The position numbers and the translations under genes are program-made. The notes under the pieces were generated by a model, which was not told the DNA's origin, ran no database searches, and saw nothing but the letters and a program-made list of their open reading frames with translations. A DNA stretch of 43,452 nucleotides from Accumulibacter sp. (lineage in GTDB: Bacteria > Pseudomonadota > Gammaproteobacteria > Burkholderiales > Rhodocyclaceae). Shown in pieces: positions 28,001 to 38,163 of the stretch. The stretch is from NCBI GenBank assembly GCA_031280565.1, contig JAITGN010000129.1:1-43452 (forward strand), written 5' to 3'. Numbering within the stretch: the stretch's first letter is position 1; every line of letters begins with the position of its first letter.

Positions 28001-29458
28001 TTAAAAATTTGCCGAAAACGTTCTCTGTGCGTTTTCGCCCGCCCCCCCGGCGGGACCTTGAATGGCGAATTTGCGCAGCAGATAAATGTCTACCGCCCCC
28101 AGAAAACCATAGACGAGAATAAATGCCAGCAGCGAAATCCCGACCGACGAGGCAGGCACGGAAGAAATTCCCTGCGAGGTAGTCATCAGCTTGTAGACGA
28201 GCCAGGGTTGACGTCCGGCTTCGGCGACGGCCCATCCGGCCATCAGCGCAATGTAGGGTAATGGAATATTCCATATTAGCAGGCGCGCAAGCCAGGGCTT
28301 TTCCGCGATTTTTTCCCTGTAGATACAGGCCAGCGTGGAAAGCAGGATGAAGAAAAAGCCCAGCCCGACCATGAGACGGAATGAAAGGAAGGTCAATAGC
28401 ACCGGCGGCATTGCGTTTTCAGGCGTCAGCGGACGGATCAACGGCGAACCGTCCGGCAAAATGGCGACGGGTTTTTGCGGGTCATAATTCGTCTTCGCCT
28501 GGAATTCAGCAAAATCCATAGGGGCAATTTCATTCAGCCCTTTCACTTCGATACCAATATCACCAAAAGCAAGAAGACTGACGAGTCCCGGAATCGGCAG
28601 AAGTTCGAAGGCGTTTCGCCTGTTTTCCTGATCAGGCCAAACGAACAGGTACATTGGAACGGCGGCTGATGTTTCCCAGTGCGACTCCATTGCCGCAAAC
28701 TTGGCCGGCTGGTGTTTTGCCACGACAACGCCATTGATATGCCCCTGAACGAGAAGAAGAACGGCGGCTATCAGAGTAAACGGGGAAGCAAGTCTGAACG
28801 ATTTTCCAAAAAAATCCTTTTCATTGCCGCGCGCAAGGTGCCACGCCGAAATACCCATCAGAAAAAAACCGGAAAGCAGCCAGGCGCCCAGGAGGGTATG
28901 ACAATACATTGTCCACGCGAAGCCATTCGAGACCACTTTGAGAAAACCTTCCCGAAAACCCGCGATGACCGCGCGGTTTCCAACGATTTCATGGCCCACG
29001 GGATGCTGCATCCACCCGTTGGCGAGGATGATCCACAACGCGGAAAGATTGCCTGCGAAAGCGACCGCCCAGATGGAAAAAAGGCTGAGTTTTTTGGAAA
29101 TGCGCCCCCGGCCAAAATGCCAGACCGCAATGAACGTCGATTCCAGAAAAAAAGCCAGCGTGGCTTCGATAGCCAGCAGGGAACCAAAAATGTCACCCAC
29201 GTATTCGGAATATCTCGACCAGTTGGTGCCAAACTGAAACTCCAGCGTGATTCCCGTAACCACGCCGAGCGTGAAGTTCAGGAGAAACAGCTTTCCCCAG
29301 AATCGCGCCATTCGCTCATACTGTTCGTTTCCTGTCCGGACATACAGGGTCTCCACAACCGCCAGAAACACCGAAAGCCCCAGCGTTAATGGCACAAAGA
29401 TGAAATGAAAAAAGACGGCGACCGCAAACTGAAGACGCGATAACACAATGACATCCAT
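28001..29458 (-). CDS. cydA: Cytochrome bd ubiquinol oxidase subunit I
   Basis: CydA holds the haems b558, b595 and d and the quinol site. The 485-residue length and short Q-loop resemble the short-Q-loop type rather than the 522-residue E. coli protein. His18 in FFHFIFVPLTLGLS is the axial ligand near the N-terminus. LEFQFGTNWSRYSEYVGDIF, HTLLGAWLLSGFFL, and GWAVAEAGRQPWLVYKLMTT are conserved. The start ATG 29458 has AGGAA upstream. The 104-nt region before it contains one TTGAT half-site of the FNR/ANR type but no full palindrome, so oxygen control is possible but not shown. cydB follows on the same strand. Confidence 0.97.
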   Translation of the reverse strand: MDVIVLSRLQFAVAVFFHFIFVPLTLGLSVFLAVVETLYVRTGNEQYERMARFWGKLFLLNFTLGVVTGITLEFQFGTNWSRYSEYVGDIFGSLLAIEATLAFFLESTFIAVWHFGRGRISKKLSLFSIWAVAFAGNLSALWIILANGWMQHPVGHEIVGNRAVIAGFREGFLKVVSNGFAWTMYCHTLLGAWLLSGFFLMGISAWHLARGNEKDFFGKSFRLASPFTLIAAVLLLVQGHINGVVVAKHQPAKFAAMESHWETSAAVPMYLFVWPDQENRRNAFELLPIPGLVSLLAFGDIGIEVKGLNEIAPMDFAEFQAKTNYDPQKPVAILPDGSPLIRPLTPENAMPPVLLTFLSFRLMVGLGFFFILLSTLACIYREKIAEKPWLARLLIWNIPLPYIALMAGWAVAEAGRQPWLVYKLMTTSQGISSVPASSVGISLLAFILVYGFLGAVDIYLLRKFAIQGPAGGAGENAQRTFSANF

Positions 29459-29562
29459 GATATTTTCCTGAGGGATTTTCCGGAACAGTTTACAGCGTCT
29501 TTACATTTTTCCGTTCCCGCCAGATCAAATCCATCCCGGCAAAATGGCCATACGGCGAAATT

Positions 29563-32379
29563 TCAACGTTTCCTCCGCCCGGAAGGATCAATGATCCCGA
29601 TATCCTGATTCCGTAAATCGACAATCAGGCTCCGGCCTTCGTCATCAACCCGCAGATCCGCATAACGCGCGGCCTCGAACTCTTTTCCCGTCCCTTCCTG
29701 AAAGAAAAACGAGCCTGAAGTGACGCTCACGCCGCCTTTTTTGAGCCGATAGATAATTTTTTTCTGCTTCCCTGTCAATGGGATGGAAGGATCGTAAAGC
29801 GCCACGTAGCGATAAACGCCGCGCTCGTCCGGCTCAATGACGGCCAGCCTTTCAGTCGGACTGGAGATGTTTTTTTCTTTCTTTTCAAATATTCCGGGAA
29901 AGCGCTGCGACACAGCCCGGGATATCTCGCGTTCCAGCTCGAAACCAAGTGTCATATAGTCGCCCTGCATCAGCGAGCGCGGATCGCGCGGCGTCAGTTC
30001 AAGAACAACCGGTTCGCCGTGGGCCAAAAGCGCCTCTTTGGTGTAGACGGAATGGACAAACGACACCATGAAAAACGCCATGGCTGCGCACAACACCATG
30101 CGCAGCGCAGAATCCATCCTGCTACCGCGGCCGCCGCCGGATGGCTTGCAGAATCCGGCAAGAGCGTCCGGTATCGCCAGATTTCCCTTCTTCAGCGCGG
30201 ATGAAAGCAAAGCCTGCAACGCAAGGGCCGTCAGCGTCAAACCGGCCGTGACGAGCGCAAGCGATTTCGATTTGTCGAGCAGCGTCGTCGTTTGATTGTA
30301 ATACTCCATGACAACGCAAAATGCCGTGTAAAAAACAGACAGGCCGAAAAACGAAAAAGAAGCGGCGTAACGCGCAAGCGCGAACACGAACAGCCCGACG
30401 CCAAACCAGGGAAGGCGATAACTGACGCACGCGACCGCAAGACACAGGACAAAAATCGCCGCGCGGACAGCTTTCGACAGAGAAAGCTCAGCAGAAAGGC
30501 GGAATGCGAACACCAACAGCCCAATCCCCACGCCCACGCCGCATGGCATGAGCGAAAAAAGCAGCGTCCGTCCGAACGGCAAATTTCGCGTAACGGCGGA
30601 GGCCAACCCGACGACCATGAGCGCGGCCAATACGCCTTCTTTGTTCAAGCAGCGCAACGGTTTTGAAATGAAATCGCCGGATTTTTCCCAAAAAAGCGCG
30701 AGCGCAGCCGCCAACGACGAAAACAGAACGAGAGAAAGCGTTCTGTGAAGAAACAAATAACGCATGTAAACGGGAACGCCGGAATTTCCGCTTGCCCAAT
30801 ACGCCCCTCTGAAAAAATAATGATCCAACTGGGCAGACACGAGAAGAACGATAGACGCCGAGGAGAAGAAACGGAAGCTTTCATCGCGCGTCAACACTGC
30901 TGAAATGCTGAAAACGACAAGGGCCGGAACGAATATAAGGGGATCGCGCACGCTGCCGAAGTATTCAAATACAATAGAAGCGCTCAGCGTAATAGCTGCC
31001 GCCAGGGTAATGCAGAAAACAGCCTGACGAATGAAAATACCCCGCTGGCCGGAAAACGCGATCCCCGCTGCGAGAAAAATGAAAGAAATAACAATGACGT
31101 TGAAAAGCGAAAGCAGATCCAATGTCTCCAGCAACAAGACCAGCAGAAGAATCAACACAGGAACAACAATCCAGGCGCACGCGCCCATCAGGGCGCGCGC
31201 GACCCAGGGAGAAGATTCTTCTTCCGCCGCCGGCGGATAAGCGCTCCCGCCCGCGACCTTCTCCCACAAAACAAACCTCATGACGCGCAATGAAAGCAAC
31301 GAAGGCAAAGCCGATGGCGGCGTCTCACTCTCTTCTTCTCCGGCGCGGGGAAGAAAATCCTCCTCCGTTTTCGCGCCGGCCGCCGTATCCTCGCTTCCCG
31401 GAAAGCTGGCTGCCTCCTTGAAGCGCCCATGCAGATGAATCAAAAGCTTTCCAGCCGCCGCGGAAAGGCCCAGAATCGTCAACGACATCAAAAACAGGTT
31501 GGCAGGATCAAAAATGTTTTTGGTATTAACCAACAGCAGCTGAAGGATTAAAACGATCAGGCTCAACAACCCGGCGGCAATCATGAAAAGATCGCGACGA
31601 ACCCGCGTATGCCAGTACCCGCCTCCGGCCAATGTAAACAAGGAAAGCAGAATTATTCCAGTATCTTCCGAAGTCCATGAAAACCGGATCCGGGAATATC
31701 TCGATTCACTCCCCAAGAGCGGGATGTAGTCGCCGGAAATAACCACAGTCAAAAGAACGAGGAGGAGAATGCCGATGCAGCGGGGAATCCACCGCGCGGC
31801 GAGGAAAGGAAGCGCTTTTGACGAACAGAACCGCGATGCCGTCTCGAAGGCGGCCCAGACAAATGCCTGCATGCACAAAAAAACCAGCGTTATATCGTCC
31901 ATCAAACCCAGGTACAACGAAATCCACAGCGTCGCGACCAGCCACAAGGTAAAGAACACCCCGGGACGACGGCTTATCAGGAACAGCGGGAAGAGCCAGA
32001 ACGTCCACGCCCGGAAAAGCTCCCAGGCGTCTGCTCCCGTTTGATAAACCTGCCCATACACGGCAAAAAGCACGCCGCCGAGAATACCGCAAAGCAACAG
32101 GCCCGCATGCGACAACGACGAGGAAAATCCGCGCAAAAGCGCGGGAACGGCGGAGAGCGCCATCAGAAACGCGATAAACCCGAATTTGGCAAAAGAAGAC
32201 AGTTCCGTCCAGTTGTAGGCGAAAAAGCAGATAACCGCCGCTGCGAAGAAAAGCACTCCCGATTGCACAGCGAGAAAACGCCAGAAAAGTCCCCACGCCA
32301 GACGCCGCCGCGGTATTTCGGCAGAGGCGGCGGCGGAAAATGTCAGAAACCCTTTCGTCATTGTTTCAATAAATGTCAT
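29563..32379 (-). CDS. DUF2157 - DUF4401 - GDYXXLXY fusion membrane protein
   Basis: The 938-residue protein joins three parts often found as separate neighbouring genes. Residues about 1-330 are a DUF2157-like block of membrane helices (FFAAAVICFFAYNWTELSSF, then GQVYQTGADAWELF). A charged, low-complexity linker (about 335-400) follows. Residues about 400-760 are a second block of helices resembling DUF4401. The C-terminal part carries the GDYXXLXY motif at about 806-815 (SLMQGDYMTLGFELE) in a soluble, probably periplasmic domain. None of these domains has a settled function. The start ATG 32379 has GAGGAAAA upstream. It precedes cydA on the same strand with a 104-nt gap. The domain order matches the usual gene order, so it is a plausible fusion rather than an error. 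Confidence 0.82.
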   Translation of the reverse strand: MTFIETMTKGFLTFSAAASAEIPRRRLAWGLFWRFLAVQSGVLFFAAAVICFFAYNWTELSSFAKFGFIAFLMALSAVPALLRGFSSSLSHAGLLLCGILGGVLFAVYGQVYQTGADAWELFRAWTFWLFPLFLISRRPGVFFTLWLVATLWISLYLGLMDDITLVFLCMQAFVWAAFETASRFCSSKALPFLAARWIPRCIGILLLVLLTVVISGDYIPLLGSESRYSRIRFSWTSEDTGIILLSLFTLAGGGYWHTRVRRDLFMIAAGLLSLIVLILQLLLVNTKNIFDPANLFLMSLTILGLSAAAGKLLIHLHGRFKEAASFPGSEDTAAGAKTEEDFLPRAGEEESETPPSALPSLLSLRVMRFVLWEKVAGGSAYPPAAEEESSPWVARALMGACAWIVVPVLILLLVLLLETLDLLSLFNVIVISFIFLAAGIAFSGQRGIFIRQAVFCITLAAAITLSASIVFEYFGSVRDPLIFVPALVVFSISAVLTRDESFRFFSSASIVLLVSAQLDHYFFRGAYWASGNSGVPVYMRYLFLHRTLSLVLFSSLAAALALFWEKSGDFISKPLRCLNKEGVLAALMVVGLASAVTRNLPFGRTLLFSLMPCGVGVGIGLLVFAFRLSAELSLSKAVRAAIFVLCLAVACVSYRLPWFGVGLFVFALARYAASFSFFGLSVFYTAFCVVMEYYNQTTTLLDKSKSLALVTAGLTLTALALQALLSSALKKGNLAIPDALAGFCKPSGGGRGSRMDSALRMVLCAAMAFFMVSFVHSVYTKEALLAHGEPVVLELTPRDPRSLMQGDYMTLGFELEREISRAVSQRFPGIFEKKEKNISSPTERLAVIEPDERGVYRYVALYDPSIPLTGKQKKIIYRLKKGGVSVTSGSFFFQEGTGKEFEAARYADLRVDDEGRSLIVDLRNQDIGIIDPSGRRKR

Positions 32380-32480
32380 GATTTTTCCTCAGGTTTCGAT
32401 TCGGGCCAACGAAGCCCCTCCCTTACGCGTGATTTTTTCAGGAGGAAAAGGAGAATTTCCAATTTCCCGCCAGACCCCAT

Positions 32481-32930
32481 TTATGACAAAAGGGAAGGCA
32501 AGGAAAGCCGGGCGCGGATTTCATCCGGAAGCGGCGTTGACTTTCCTGTCGCGCGATCGACCCAGACCATTTTCATCTGCCCCCTCGCGTACAGGGAGTC
32601 TTCTCCCTGTAGACGCACTTCGTAAAAAGCAAGAAAACTGCTGTTTCCGGGCGAAGCGCAGAACATGTTCACTTCGGCCATGCCAGGATATGTCAACGGT
32701 CTCAGAAAAGAACAGGCGGAATTGACAACCACCGGCCCTGCCGCCGAAAGAGCGCGAAATCCCAAGCTTGAAATGAATTCGGCGCAGGCCTGCTCCATAT
32801 AACTGAAATAAACCGCGTTATTGACATGACGATACGCGTCCATATCACCCCACCGTATCGGAACAAGGCAGGTGTGGACGTGAATTCCAGGCGCGGGTGG
32901 CATTTGGCCAGGCAACGGAGATTCTGTCAT
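32481..32930 (-). CDS. YbgC-like acyl-CoA thioesterase (hot-dog fold)
   Basis: The 149-residue protein has the 4HBT signature VPIRWGDMDAYRHVNNAVYF followed by SYMEQACAEFISSLG, with the Asp of WGDMD as the likely catalytic residue. VVVNSACSFLRPLTYPGMAE and YEVRL follow as in YbgC and YneP-like thioesterases. It hydrolyses acyl-CoA of unknown chain. No ribosome binding site is obvious; ATG 32930 was chosen because the preceding gene ends at 32961. It sits between the GspE-type ATPase and the DUF2157 fusion on the same strand. Confidence 0.88.
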   Translation of the reverse strand: MTESPLPGQMPPAPGIHVHTCLVPIRWGDMDAYRHVNNAVYFSYMEQACAEFISSLGFRALSAAGPVVVNSACSFLRPLTYPGMAEVNMFCASPGNSSFLAFYEVRLQGEDSLYARGQMKMVWVDRATGKSTPLPDEIRARLSLPSLLS

Positions 32931-32960
32931 ACGATCGAAAATGCTTTATATCTGGGCACG

Positions 32961-34766
32961 TTATGCGTTTTCCGCCGGCGAGGCCACTTTATAGACTTCC
33001 GAAAGCGTCGTCATTCCGGAGACGATCTTCATCGCGCCGGAAATCCGCAATGGCTTCATCCCGGTCCGGTAGGCCATATCCCGGATTTTTTCGATGTCGA
33101 CTCCGTCGATAATCGCCTGCTTTATTTCCCTGGAAAGCAGAAGGATCTCATAGATACCGATCCGCCCGCGGTAACCGGTCATCCGGCAGTCCAGGCAGCC
33201 GACCGGATGGTAAAACTGCGTCGGACGATTGGCCTTCCACGGCGAAACGAGGTGATTCCAGAGATTGTCTTCTTCCGAGGTGATCGGCGTGGCTTTTTTG
33301 CAATTCGTACACAGCACGCGCACAAGGCGCTGCGCCATGATGCCAAGCAGGGTCGCGCTGATAAGATACGGCGGCAGACCGAGATCGACGAGGCGCGCGA
33401 TTGCCGACGGCGCGTCGTTGGTATGCAAAGTCGAAAGGACGAGGTGACCGGTCAGCGCGGCCTGGATAGCGACTTCCGCGGTAGCGCGGTCCCGGATTTC
33501 GCCGATCATGATGATGTCCGGATCCTGACGCATCAGGGCGCGAACACCCTGGGCGAAATCGAGATCGATCGCGTTCTGCGTCTGCATCTGGTTGAACGCC
33601 GGTTCGACCATTTCAATCGGATCTTCGATTGTGCAGACATTGACAGCCGGCGTCGCCAGGTGTTTCAGCGTCGAATAGAGGGTTGTCGTCTTGCCCGACC
33701 CTGTCGGCCCCGTCACCAGAATAATGCCATTTGGGCTTTCCGACATCGCGTTCCAATTAGCCTGATCCTCGGAAGAAAAACCGAGATCGGAAAAATTGCG
33801 CACCAGCACTTCGGGATCGAAAATCCGCATGACGAGTTTTTCGCCAAACGCTGTCGGCATGGTCGAAAGCCGCAATTCCGCTTCCTGCCCATCGGCGGTG
33901 CGGGTCTTGATGCGCCCATCCTGCGGACGGCGCTTTTCGACCAGATCCATGCGGCCGAGGAGCTTGATACGGCTGACCATCGCGGTCAGCACGCTCATCG
34001 GAATCTGATATATCTGATGCAGCACGCCGTCGATACGAAAACGCACAACACCGATTTCGCGCCGCGGTTCGATGTGAATATCACTGGCGCGCTGCTCGAA
34101 CGCATACAGCCAGAGCCAGTCGACAATATTGACAATGTGCTGGTCATTCGCGTCAAACTGCTTGTCGCTGCGGCCCAGCTCAACAAGCTGTTCGAACGAC
34201 GAAATACCGCTCGATTCCTTGCTCTGCAACGAGGCTTTTTTGACCGAGCGCGCCAGATTGTAAAACTCGACCAGATAACGCGCGACATCCTGCGGGTTGG
34301 CGAACACGCGGCGGATGTTCTTTTTGATGATCGCCTTGATTTCCCTTTCCCAGTCACGCATGAAAGGCTCAATCGTGGCGACAACGACTTCTTCAGCGAA
34401 AACCTGCACCGGAAGGACGCCGAAGCGCGTCGCATAGGCGCTCGACATTATTTCCGTCACCGCCGTAAAATCGATCTTCAGCGGATCAATATGAAAATAG
34501 TCCAGGCCAACCCGTCTGGCGAACCACTCACCAAGGAATTCGAGCGTCATGATCTGATTCGGAGAACGCAGGGACTTCCATTTCTGGTCGGCGACAGCGG
34601 TTAAAGGATGATCCTTGATCCGTTTCAGCCTGGATTCCGCGAGCATTGCGTCAGCACTCGCCCTGGAGATGAGGCCATCTTCCACAAGATAACCGAGCAC
34701 CTCTCCCAGGGTCAGCCGATGTTCCATATGCTCCTCGCCGGAGGAAACGCTTGCCTGTTTGGCCAT
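32961..34766 (-). CDS. GspE/PilB-family type II secretion/type IV pilus assembly ATPase
   Basis: The 601-residue protein is a hexameric secretion ATPase. It has an N-terminal GspE-II/MshEN-like domain (about 60-200), the NIVDWLWLYAFEQRASDIHI linker, Walker A GPTGSGKT (353-360), the Asp box around EDPIE (381-385), Walker B IIMIGEIRD (418-426) and the His box TGHLVLSTLHTNDA. A zinc-binding module with Cys486, Cys489, Cys524 and Cys527 follows, as in PilB and GspE. It stands alone: no pilin, GspF-type or secretin genes are near. Whether it drives pili or secretion is open. The 5' spacer to tmk is 139 nt. Confidence 0.9.
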   Translation of the reverse strand: MAKQASVSSGEEHMEHRLTLGEVLGYLVEDGLISRASADAMLAESRLKRIKDHPLTAVADQKWKSLRSPNQIMTLEFLGEWFARRVGLDYFHIDPLKIDFTAVTEIMSSAYATRFGVLPVQVFAEEVVVATIEPFMRDWEREIKAIIKKNIRRVFANPQDVARYLVEFYNLARSVKKASLQSKESSGISSFEQLVELGRSDKQFDANDQHIVNIVDWLWLYAFEQRASDIHIEPRREIGVVRFRIDGVLHQIYQIPMSVLTAMVSRIKLLGRMDLVEKRRPQDGRIKTRTADGQEAELRLSTMPTAFGEKLVMRIFDPEVLVRNFSDLGFSSEDQANWNAMSESPNGIILVTGPTGSGKTTTLYSTLKHLATPAVNVCTIEDPIEMVEPAFNQMQTQNAIDLDFAQGVRALMRQDPDIIMIGEIRDRATAEVAIQAALTGHLVLSTLHTNDAPSAIARLVDLGLPPYLISATLLGIMAQRLVRVLCTNCKKATPITSEEDNLWNHLVSPWKANRPTQFYHPVGCLDCRMTGYRGRIGIYEILLLSREIKQAIIDGVDIEKIRDMAYRTGMKPLRISGAMKIVSGMTTLSEVYKVASPAENA

Positions 34767-34905
34767 AAATAAAATCCTGAAAAATTACCGGAGCAAGAGA
34801 AGCCGCGTCATGTTTCCTACTATAACAATTTGCGCGCTCAAATACATCCGCGCGTCCGATCGTCCATCGCCTGCCGCAATGAGCGAATGGCATGTAAAGA
34901 ATGAT

Positions 34906-35577
34906 TCAGATACAACAGGTTAAAACATACTCTTCAATCAGCTTCCCGATGTCGCCCTCCGGGCGTTCCGCGTCAATGACGCAAAAATGACGCGAGCTTT
35001 TCGCGCGCGCCAGATAGGTTTGACGAACGCGCTCATGAAAATCGGCCTTTTCCCGCTCGAAACGGTCGGTTTTTCTGCCTTGCGCCAAAATCCGGCTGTT
35101 GGCGACCCGCGTTGGAAGATCGAAAAGAAAGGTCAAATCGGCCCGCAGACTGCCTTGAACCCAGCGTTCCAGGATTTCTATCCGGTTTTCGTCGAGGCCG
35201 CGCCCTCCCCCCTGATACGCATAGGTCGCATCGGTAAAACGGTCGCAGACGATCCAATCGCCCCTTGCCAACGCTGGCCCGATGACCTGGGCGATGTGTT
35301 CACGCCGCGCCGCGAACATCAGCAGCGTTTCGGTTTCCAGGTGCATCGGCTCATGCAAAAGCAGCTCGCGCAGTTTTTCCCCCAGCGGCGTTCCGCCGGG
35401 TTCGCGCGTCGAAACGACGCCGAAGCCCTTCGAGCGCAGCAGATCAATCGCAGCGGCAATATGCGTACTTTTGCCCGCGCCGTCGATACCTTCAAAGGTG
35501 ATGAGCTTTCCCCGCGCAAGATGGCGGCGTATCTCTCCGGCTTCTTCGGGTTCCTGCCGCAAGGCGGGCGCGTTCAT
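34906..35577 (-). CDS. tmk: Thymidylate kinase
   Basis: Tmk phosphorylates dTMP to dTDP. The 223-residue protein has P-loop GIDGAGKST at 30-38, the [10 protein letters not shown] segment, the [16 protein letters not shown] substrate motif, and a LID with arginines (QGRKTDRFE). It carries about 20 residues before the conserved start ([10 protein letters not shown]). Its start overlaps the mltG stop by 4 nt, so they are coupled. In most betaproteobacteria holB follows tmk; here the next gene on the strand is a GspE-type ATPase. Confidence 0.97.
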   Translation of the reverse strand: MNAPALRQEPEEAGEIRRHLARGKLITFEGIDGAGKSTHIAAAIDLLRSKGFGVVSTREPGGTPLGEKLRELLLHEPMHLETETLLMFAARREHIAQVIGPALARGDWIVCDRFTDATYAYQGGGRGLDENRIEILERWVQGSLRADLTFLFDLPTRVANSRILAQGRKTDRFEREKADFHERVRQTYLARAKSSRHFCVIDAERPEGDIGKLIEEYVLTCCI

Positions 35578-36782
35578 GGCGCGTTCGGGGACGCGCTGGC
35601 CGGCGCTGGCGTATCTGGAACGCCTGGCGTACTCGCCAACGGATTTTCCGGCGCGTTCGTTTGAGGGATTACTGGCGGATTTTCCGCCGGAGCTGCCGAC
35701 GGGCTTTCCGGCGCGCCTGCTGATGCGTCTTGTGCGTCGCCGGCCGGAGGATTTTCCCGCCGCCCTCTTCGTTGATAACGGTCGACCGCCCGGTTATGTT
35801 CTTCGAGCGTATCGGAAAACTGGCTGCTTCCATCGCCGCGCGCGACAAAATAAAACGCCGTGCTTTTCGCGGGATTCAGCGCTGCCCGCAGGGAAGCCAG
35901 GCCAGGCATGGCGATGGGGGTCGGCGGCAGACCAGCGCGCGTATATGTGTTATAGGGCGTATCCGTGAGCAGATCTTGCTTACGGAGGTTTCCGTCAAAT
36001 TCCTCGCCTATTCCATAGATCACCGTCGGATCCGTCTGAAGCGGCATATTCTTTCGCAGACGGTTTACAAAAACGGAAGCGATCATCGGACGCTCCCGGG
36101 CGCGTCCCGTCTCCTTTTCGATAATCGACGCCATGATCAGGGCCTCGTCAGGCGCGCTGTACGGCAGATCCGGCTGACGTTCTTCCCACTCGCGGGCAAG
36201 ATGCGTCCGCATGACCCGGAACGCGCGCGCGAGAATGTCGATATCGCTGCTTTGTTTGGCGAAAAGGTAGGTGTCCGGGAAAAAACGCCCCTCGGGATCG
36301 ACATCGGGCGCGCCGATGCGCCGCATGATGTCCTGTAGCGTCATATCCCTCGTTTCATGGCGCACATCGGGATGCGCGTTGAGCCGCTCGCGCATCTGGC
36401 GGAATGTCCAGCCTTCGATAAACGTAATCTCGGTCTGCGAAACATCGCCGCGCACCAGTTTGTCCAGAAGTTCCTGAAGCGTGATGCCTCGCTGGATTTC
36501 GTAATTGCCCGCCTTGATTTCCGATTCGGCGCGCATGATTTTCCCAAGCAAAAGAAAAGAACTTTGACTGAACGTAACGCCCGCCTTCGATATATCCCGA
36601 ATGGCCGTTCGCAGGCCGCTTCCGGGACGTATCTGAAAATCGGCGCGTTCTCCGGAAAGAACGAGCGGCGCGGAAATATCCTGATAAAACAGCCATCCGC
36701 CGGCCAGCAGAATCACGAGGCCGAAGATAAAAAGCCATTTAGCGATGCTCAGGGTAAACTTCAGGGTTGTCCGCATATACAA
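35574..36782 (-). CDS. mltG: Endolytic murein transglycosylase MltG
   Basis: MltG cuts nascent peptidoglycan strands at the membrane and sets glycan chain length. The 402-residue protein has one membrane anchor (about 8-30), a LysM-like first part, and the YceG domain with the catalytic Glu in [40 protein letters not shown] is conserved. The last 60 residues are a Pro/Ala-rich tail ([20 protein letters not shown] and on) not typical of the family. The start is ATG 36782, divergent from ygfZ with a 211-nt gap. Confidence 0.94.
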   Translation of the reverse strand: MYMRTTLKFTLSIAKWLFIFGLVILLAGGWLFYQDISAPLVLSGERADFQIRPGSGLRTAIRDISKAGVTFSQSSFLLLGKIMRAESEIKAGNYEIQRGITLQELLDKLVRGDVSQTEITFIEGWTFRQMRERLNAHPDVRHETRDMTLQDIMRRIGAPDVDPEGRFFPDTYLFAKQSSDIDILARAFRVMRTHLAREWEERQPDLPYSAPDEALIMASIIEKETGRARERPMIASVFVNRLRKNMPLQTDPTVIYGIGEEFDGNLRKQDLLTDTPYNTYTRAGLPPTPIAMPGLASLRAALNPAKSTAFYFVARGDGSSQFSDTLEEHNRAVDRYQRRGRRENPPAGDAQDASAGAPESPSAAPAENPPVIPQTNAPENPLASTPGVPDTPAPASASPNAP

Positions 36783-36993
36783 GAATACGCCGCTTAAAAA
36801 CCGAGGCTACCGAAACCCGGCATAATAACCGAGAAACAGGGCCGTCTGTGAAATAAATCACGAATCTCCCTTCCGGCGAACGCCCTTCGACACGCCGGGC
36901 GAACAGCGTAAACAGACGGAATTCAGGAAACCTTTCGCTCAATGAACACATGAGCCATAATCGGAAAACGTCGTCCAGTATTTCAATTAACCC

Positions 36994-38046
36994 ATGCAAA
37001 ACATTTCCTGGCTCGAATTTCTCGCGGACTCCGGCGCGCGCGCCCTTTCCGGAAACGCGGATATCGCCTTTGATGATGAAACCGCCGAAAGCGCCGCCGC
37101 CCGCGATTCGACGGTCGTCTGTCCGCTGACGCACCTTGGCCTGATCGCTTTTTCCGGAGACGATGCGAAAACCTACCTGCACAACCTGCTGACGAGCGAC
37201 GTCAACCGTCTCGAAGACTGCGCGCTCCAGTATTCCGCGTGGTGTTCACCCAAAGGGCGGATACTCTCGAATTTCATCCTCTGCCGGGCCGACGGCGCGT
37301 ATCGCGCCCTTCTTTCCGCCGGATTGATCGAAACGACGCTGAAACGCCTGCGGATGTATGTTTTACGTTCAAAGGTCACGCTGACTGAAGAACCGGCGGC
37401 GCTCATCGGACTCTCCGGCCCGGAAGCCGCTGGAATTCTGACCGCTCTCGCCCTGCCTGCGCCCGAAAGCGGAGCGGCTGCATTCGACGGAGGGACGCTT
37501 CTCCGCCTTGATCCGCTGCGCTACATCGTGACCGCCGAAACAGACAGAGCGATTGAACTCTGGGAAAAGATCGAAAGAAAAGCGCCCCCCGTTGGAAATT
37601 CCGCCTGGCGATGGCTCGACATCCGCGCCGGAATTCCCTTAATTACGGAAGCGTCCGCGGAAAAGTTCGTTCCCCAAATGATCGGACTCGACAAAATCGG
37701 CGGCGTCAGTTTCACAAAAGGATGCTATCCGGGACAGGAAATTGTCGCGCGCTCGCACTACCTCGGCCAGATCAAACGGCATCTTTGCCGGCTTCATCTC
37801 ACCCTTGGCGAAACGCCCCGGGCGGGTGAAGATATTTTCGACTCCGAAAACGCCGGAACCGCCTGCGGAACGCTAATCTGCGCCGCGCCGTCGCCACAGG
37901 GAGGATTCGACGCGCTTGCCGTCCTGAAGGACGAAGCCGCCTGGCCGGGCCGTCTCCACCTGAACGGCGGACAGATATTCGATTCGGTCGAAGCCGTCGA
38001 CTTTCCGGCGGAATCCCAAAATTCGCCCAAAACGAATTCCGGTTGA
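36994..38046 (+). CDS. ygfZ: YgfZ-like folate-binding Fe-S cluster repair protein
   Basis: YgfZ is a folate-binding protein related to the glycine-cleavage T-protein, needed to maintain some Fe-S enzymes under oxidative stress. The 350-residue product has LTHLGLIAFSGDDAKTYLHN and LLTSDVNRL, and the diagnostic KGCYPGQEIVARSHYLG motif at about 242-258, including the conserved Cys. The C-terminal beta-barrel follows (LHLTLGETPRAGEDIFD). It is divergent from mltG, an arrangement that is usual in betaproteobacteria. Confidence 0.94.
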   Translation: MQNISWLEFLADSGARALSGNADIAFDDETAESAAARDSTVVCPLTHLGLIAFSGDDAKTYLHNLLTSDVNRLEDCALQYSAWCSPKGRILSNFILCRADGAYRALLSAGLIETTLKRLRMYVLRSKVTLTEEPAALIGLSGPEAAGILTALALPAPESGAAAFDGGTLLRLDPLRYIVTAETDRAIELWEKIERKAPPVGNSAWRWLDIRAGIPLITEASAEKFVPQMIGLDKIGGVSFTKGCYPGQEIVARSHYLGQIKRHLCRLHLTLGETPRAGEDIFDSENAGTACGTLICAAPSPQGGFDALAVLKDEAAWPGRLHLNGGQIFDSVEAVDFPAESQNSPKTNSG

Positions 38047-38163
38047 AAACCTTTCCTTTCCATGCGTTGTCGTTCAGCCAATAGCCTGAATCAAGCCCTG
38101 AACAGCGCCACTAAAAGCGAAATGCCTCATCGCATATCTCATCGTATTGGCAAGGAGCGGCGC

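Noticed and set aside
32826-34604. 592-codon plus-strand frame opposite the GspE-type ATPase
   Set aside because: It is a shadow of the real gene: no start signal, very His/Arg-rich composition and no motifs.
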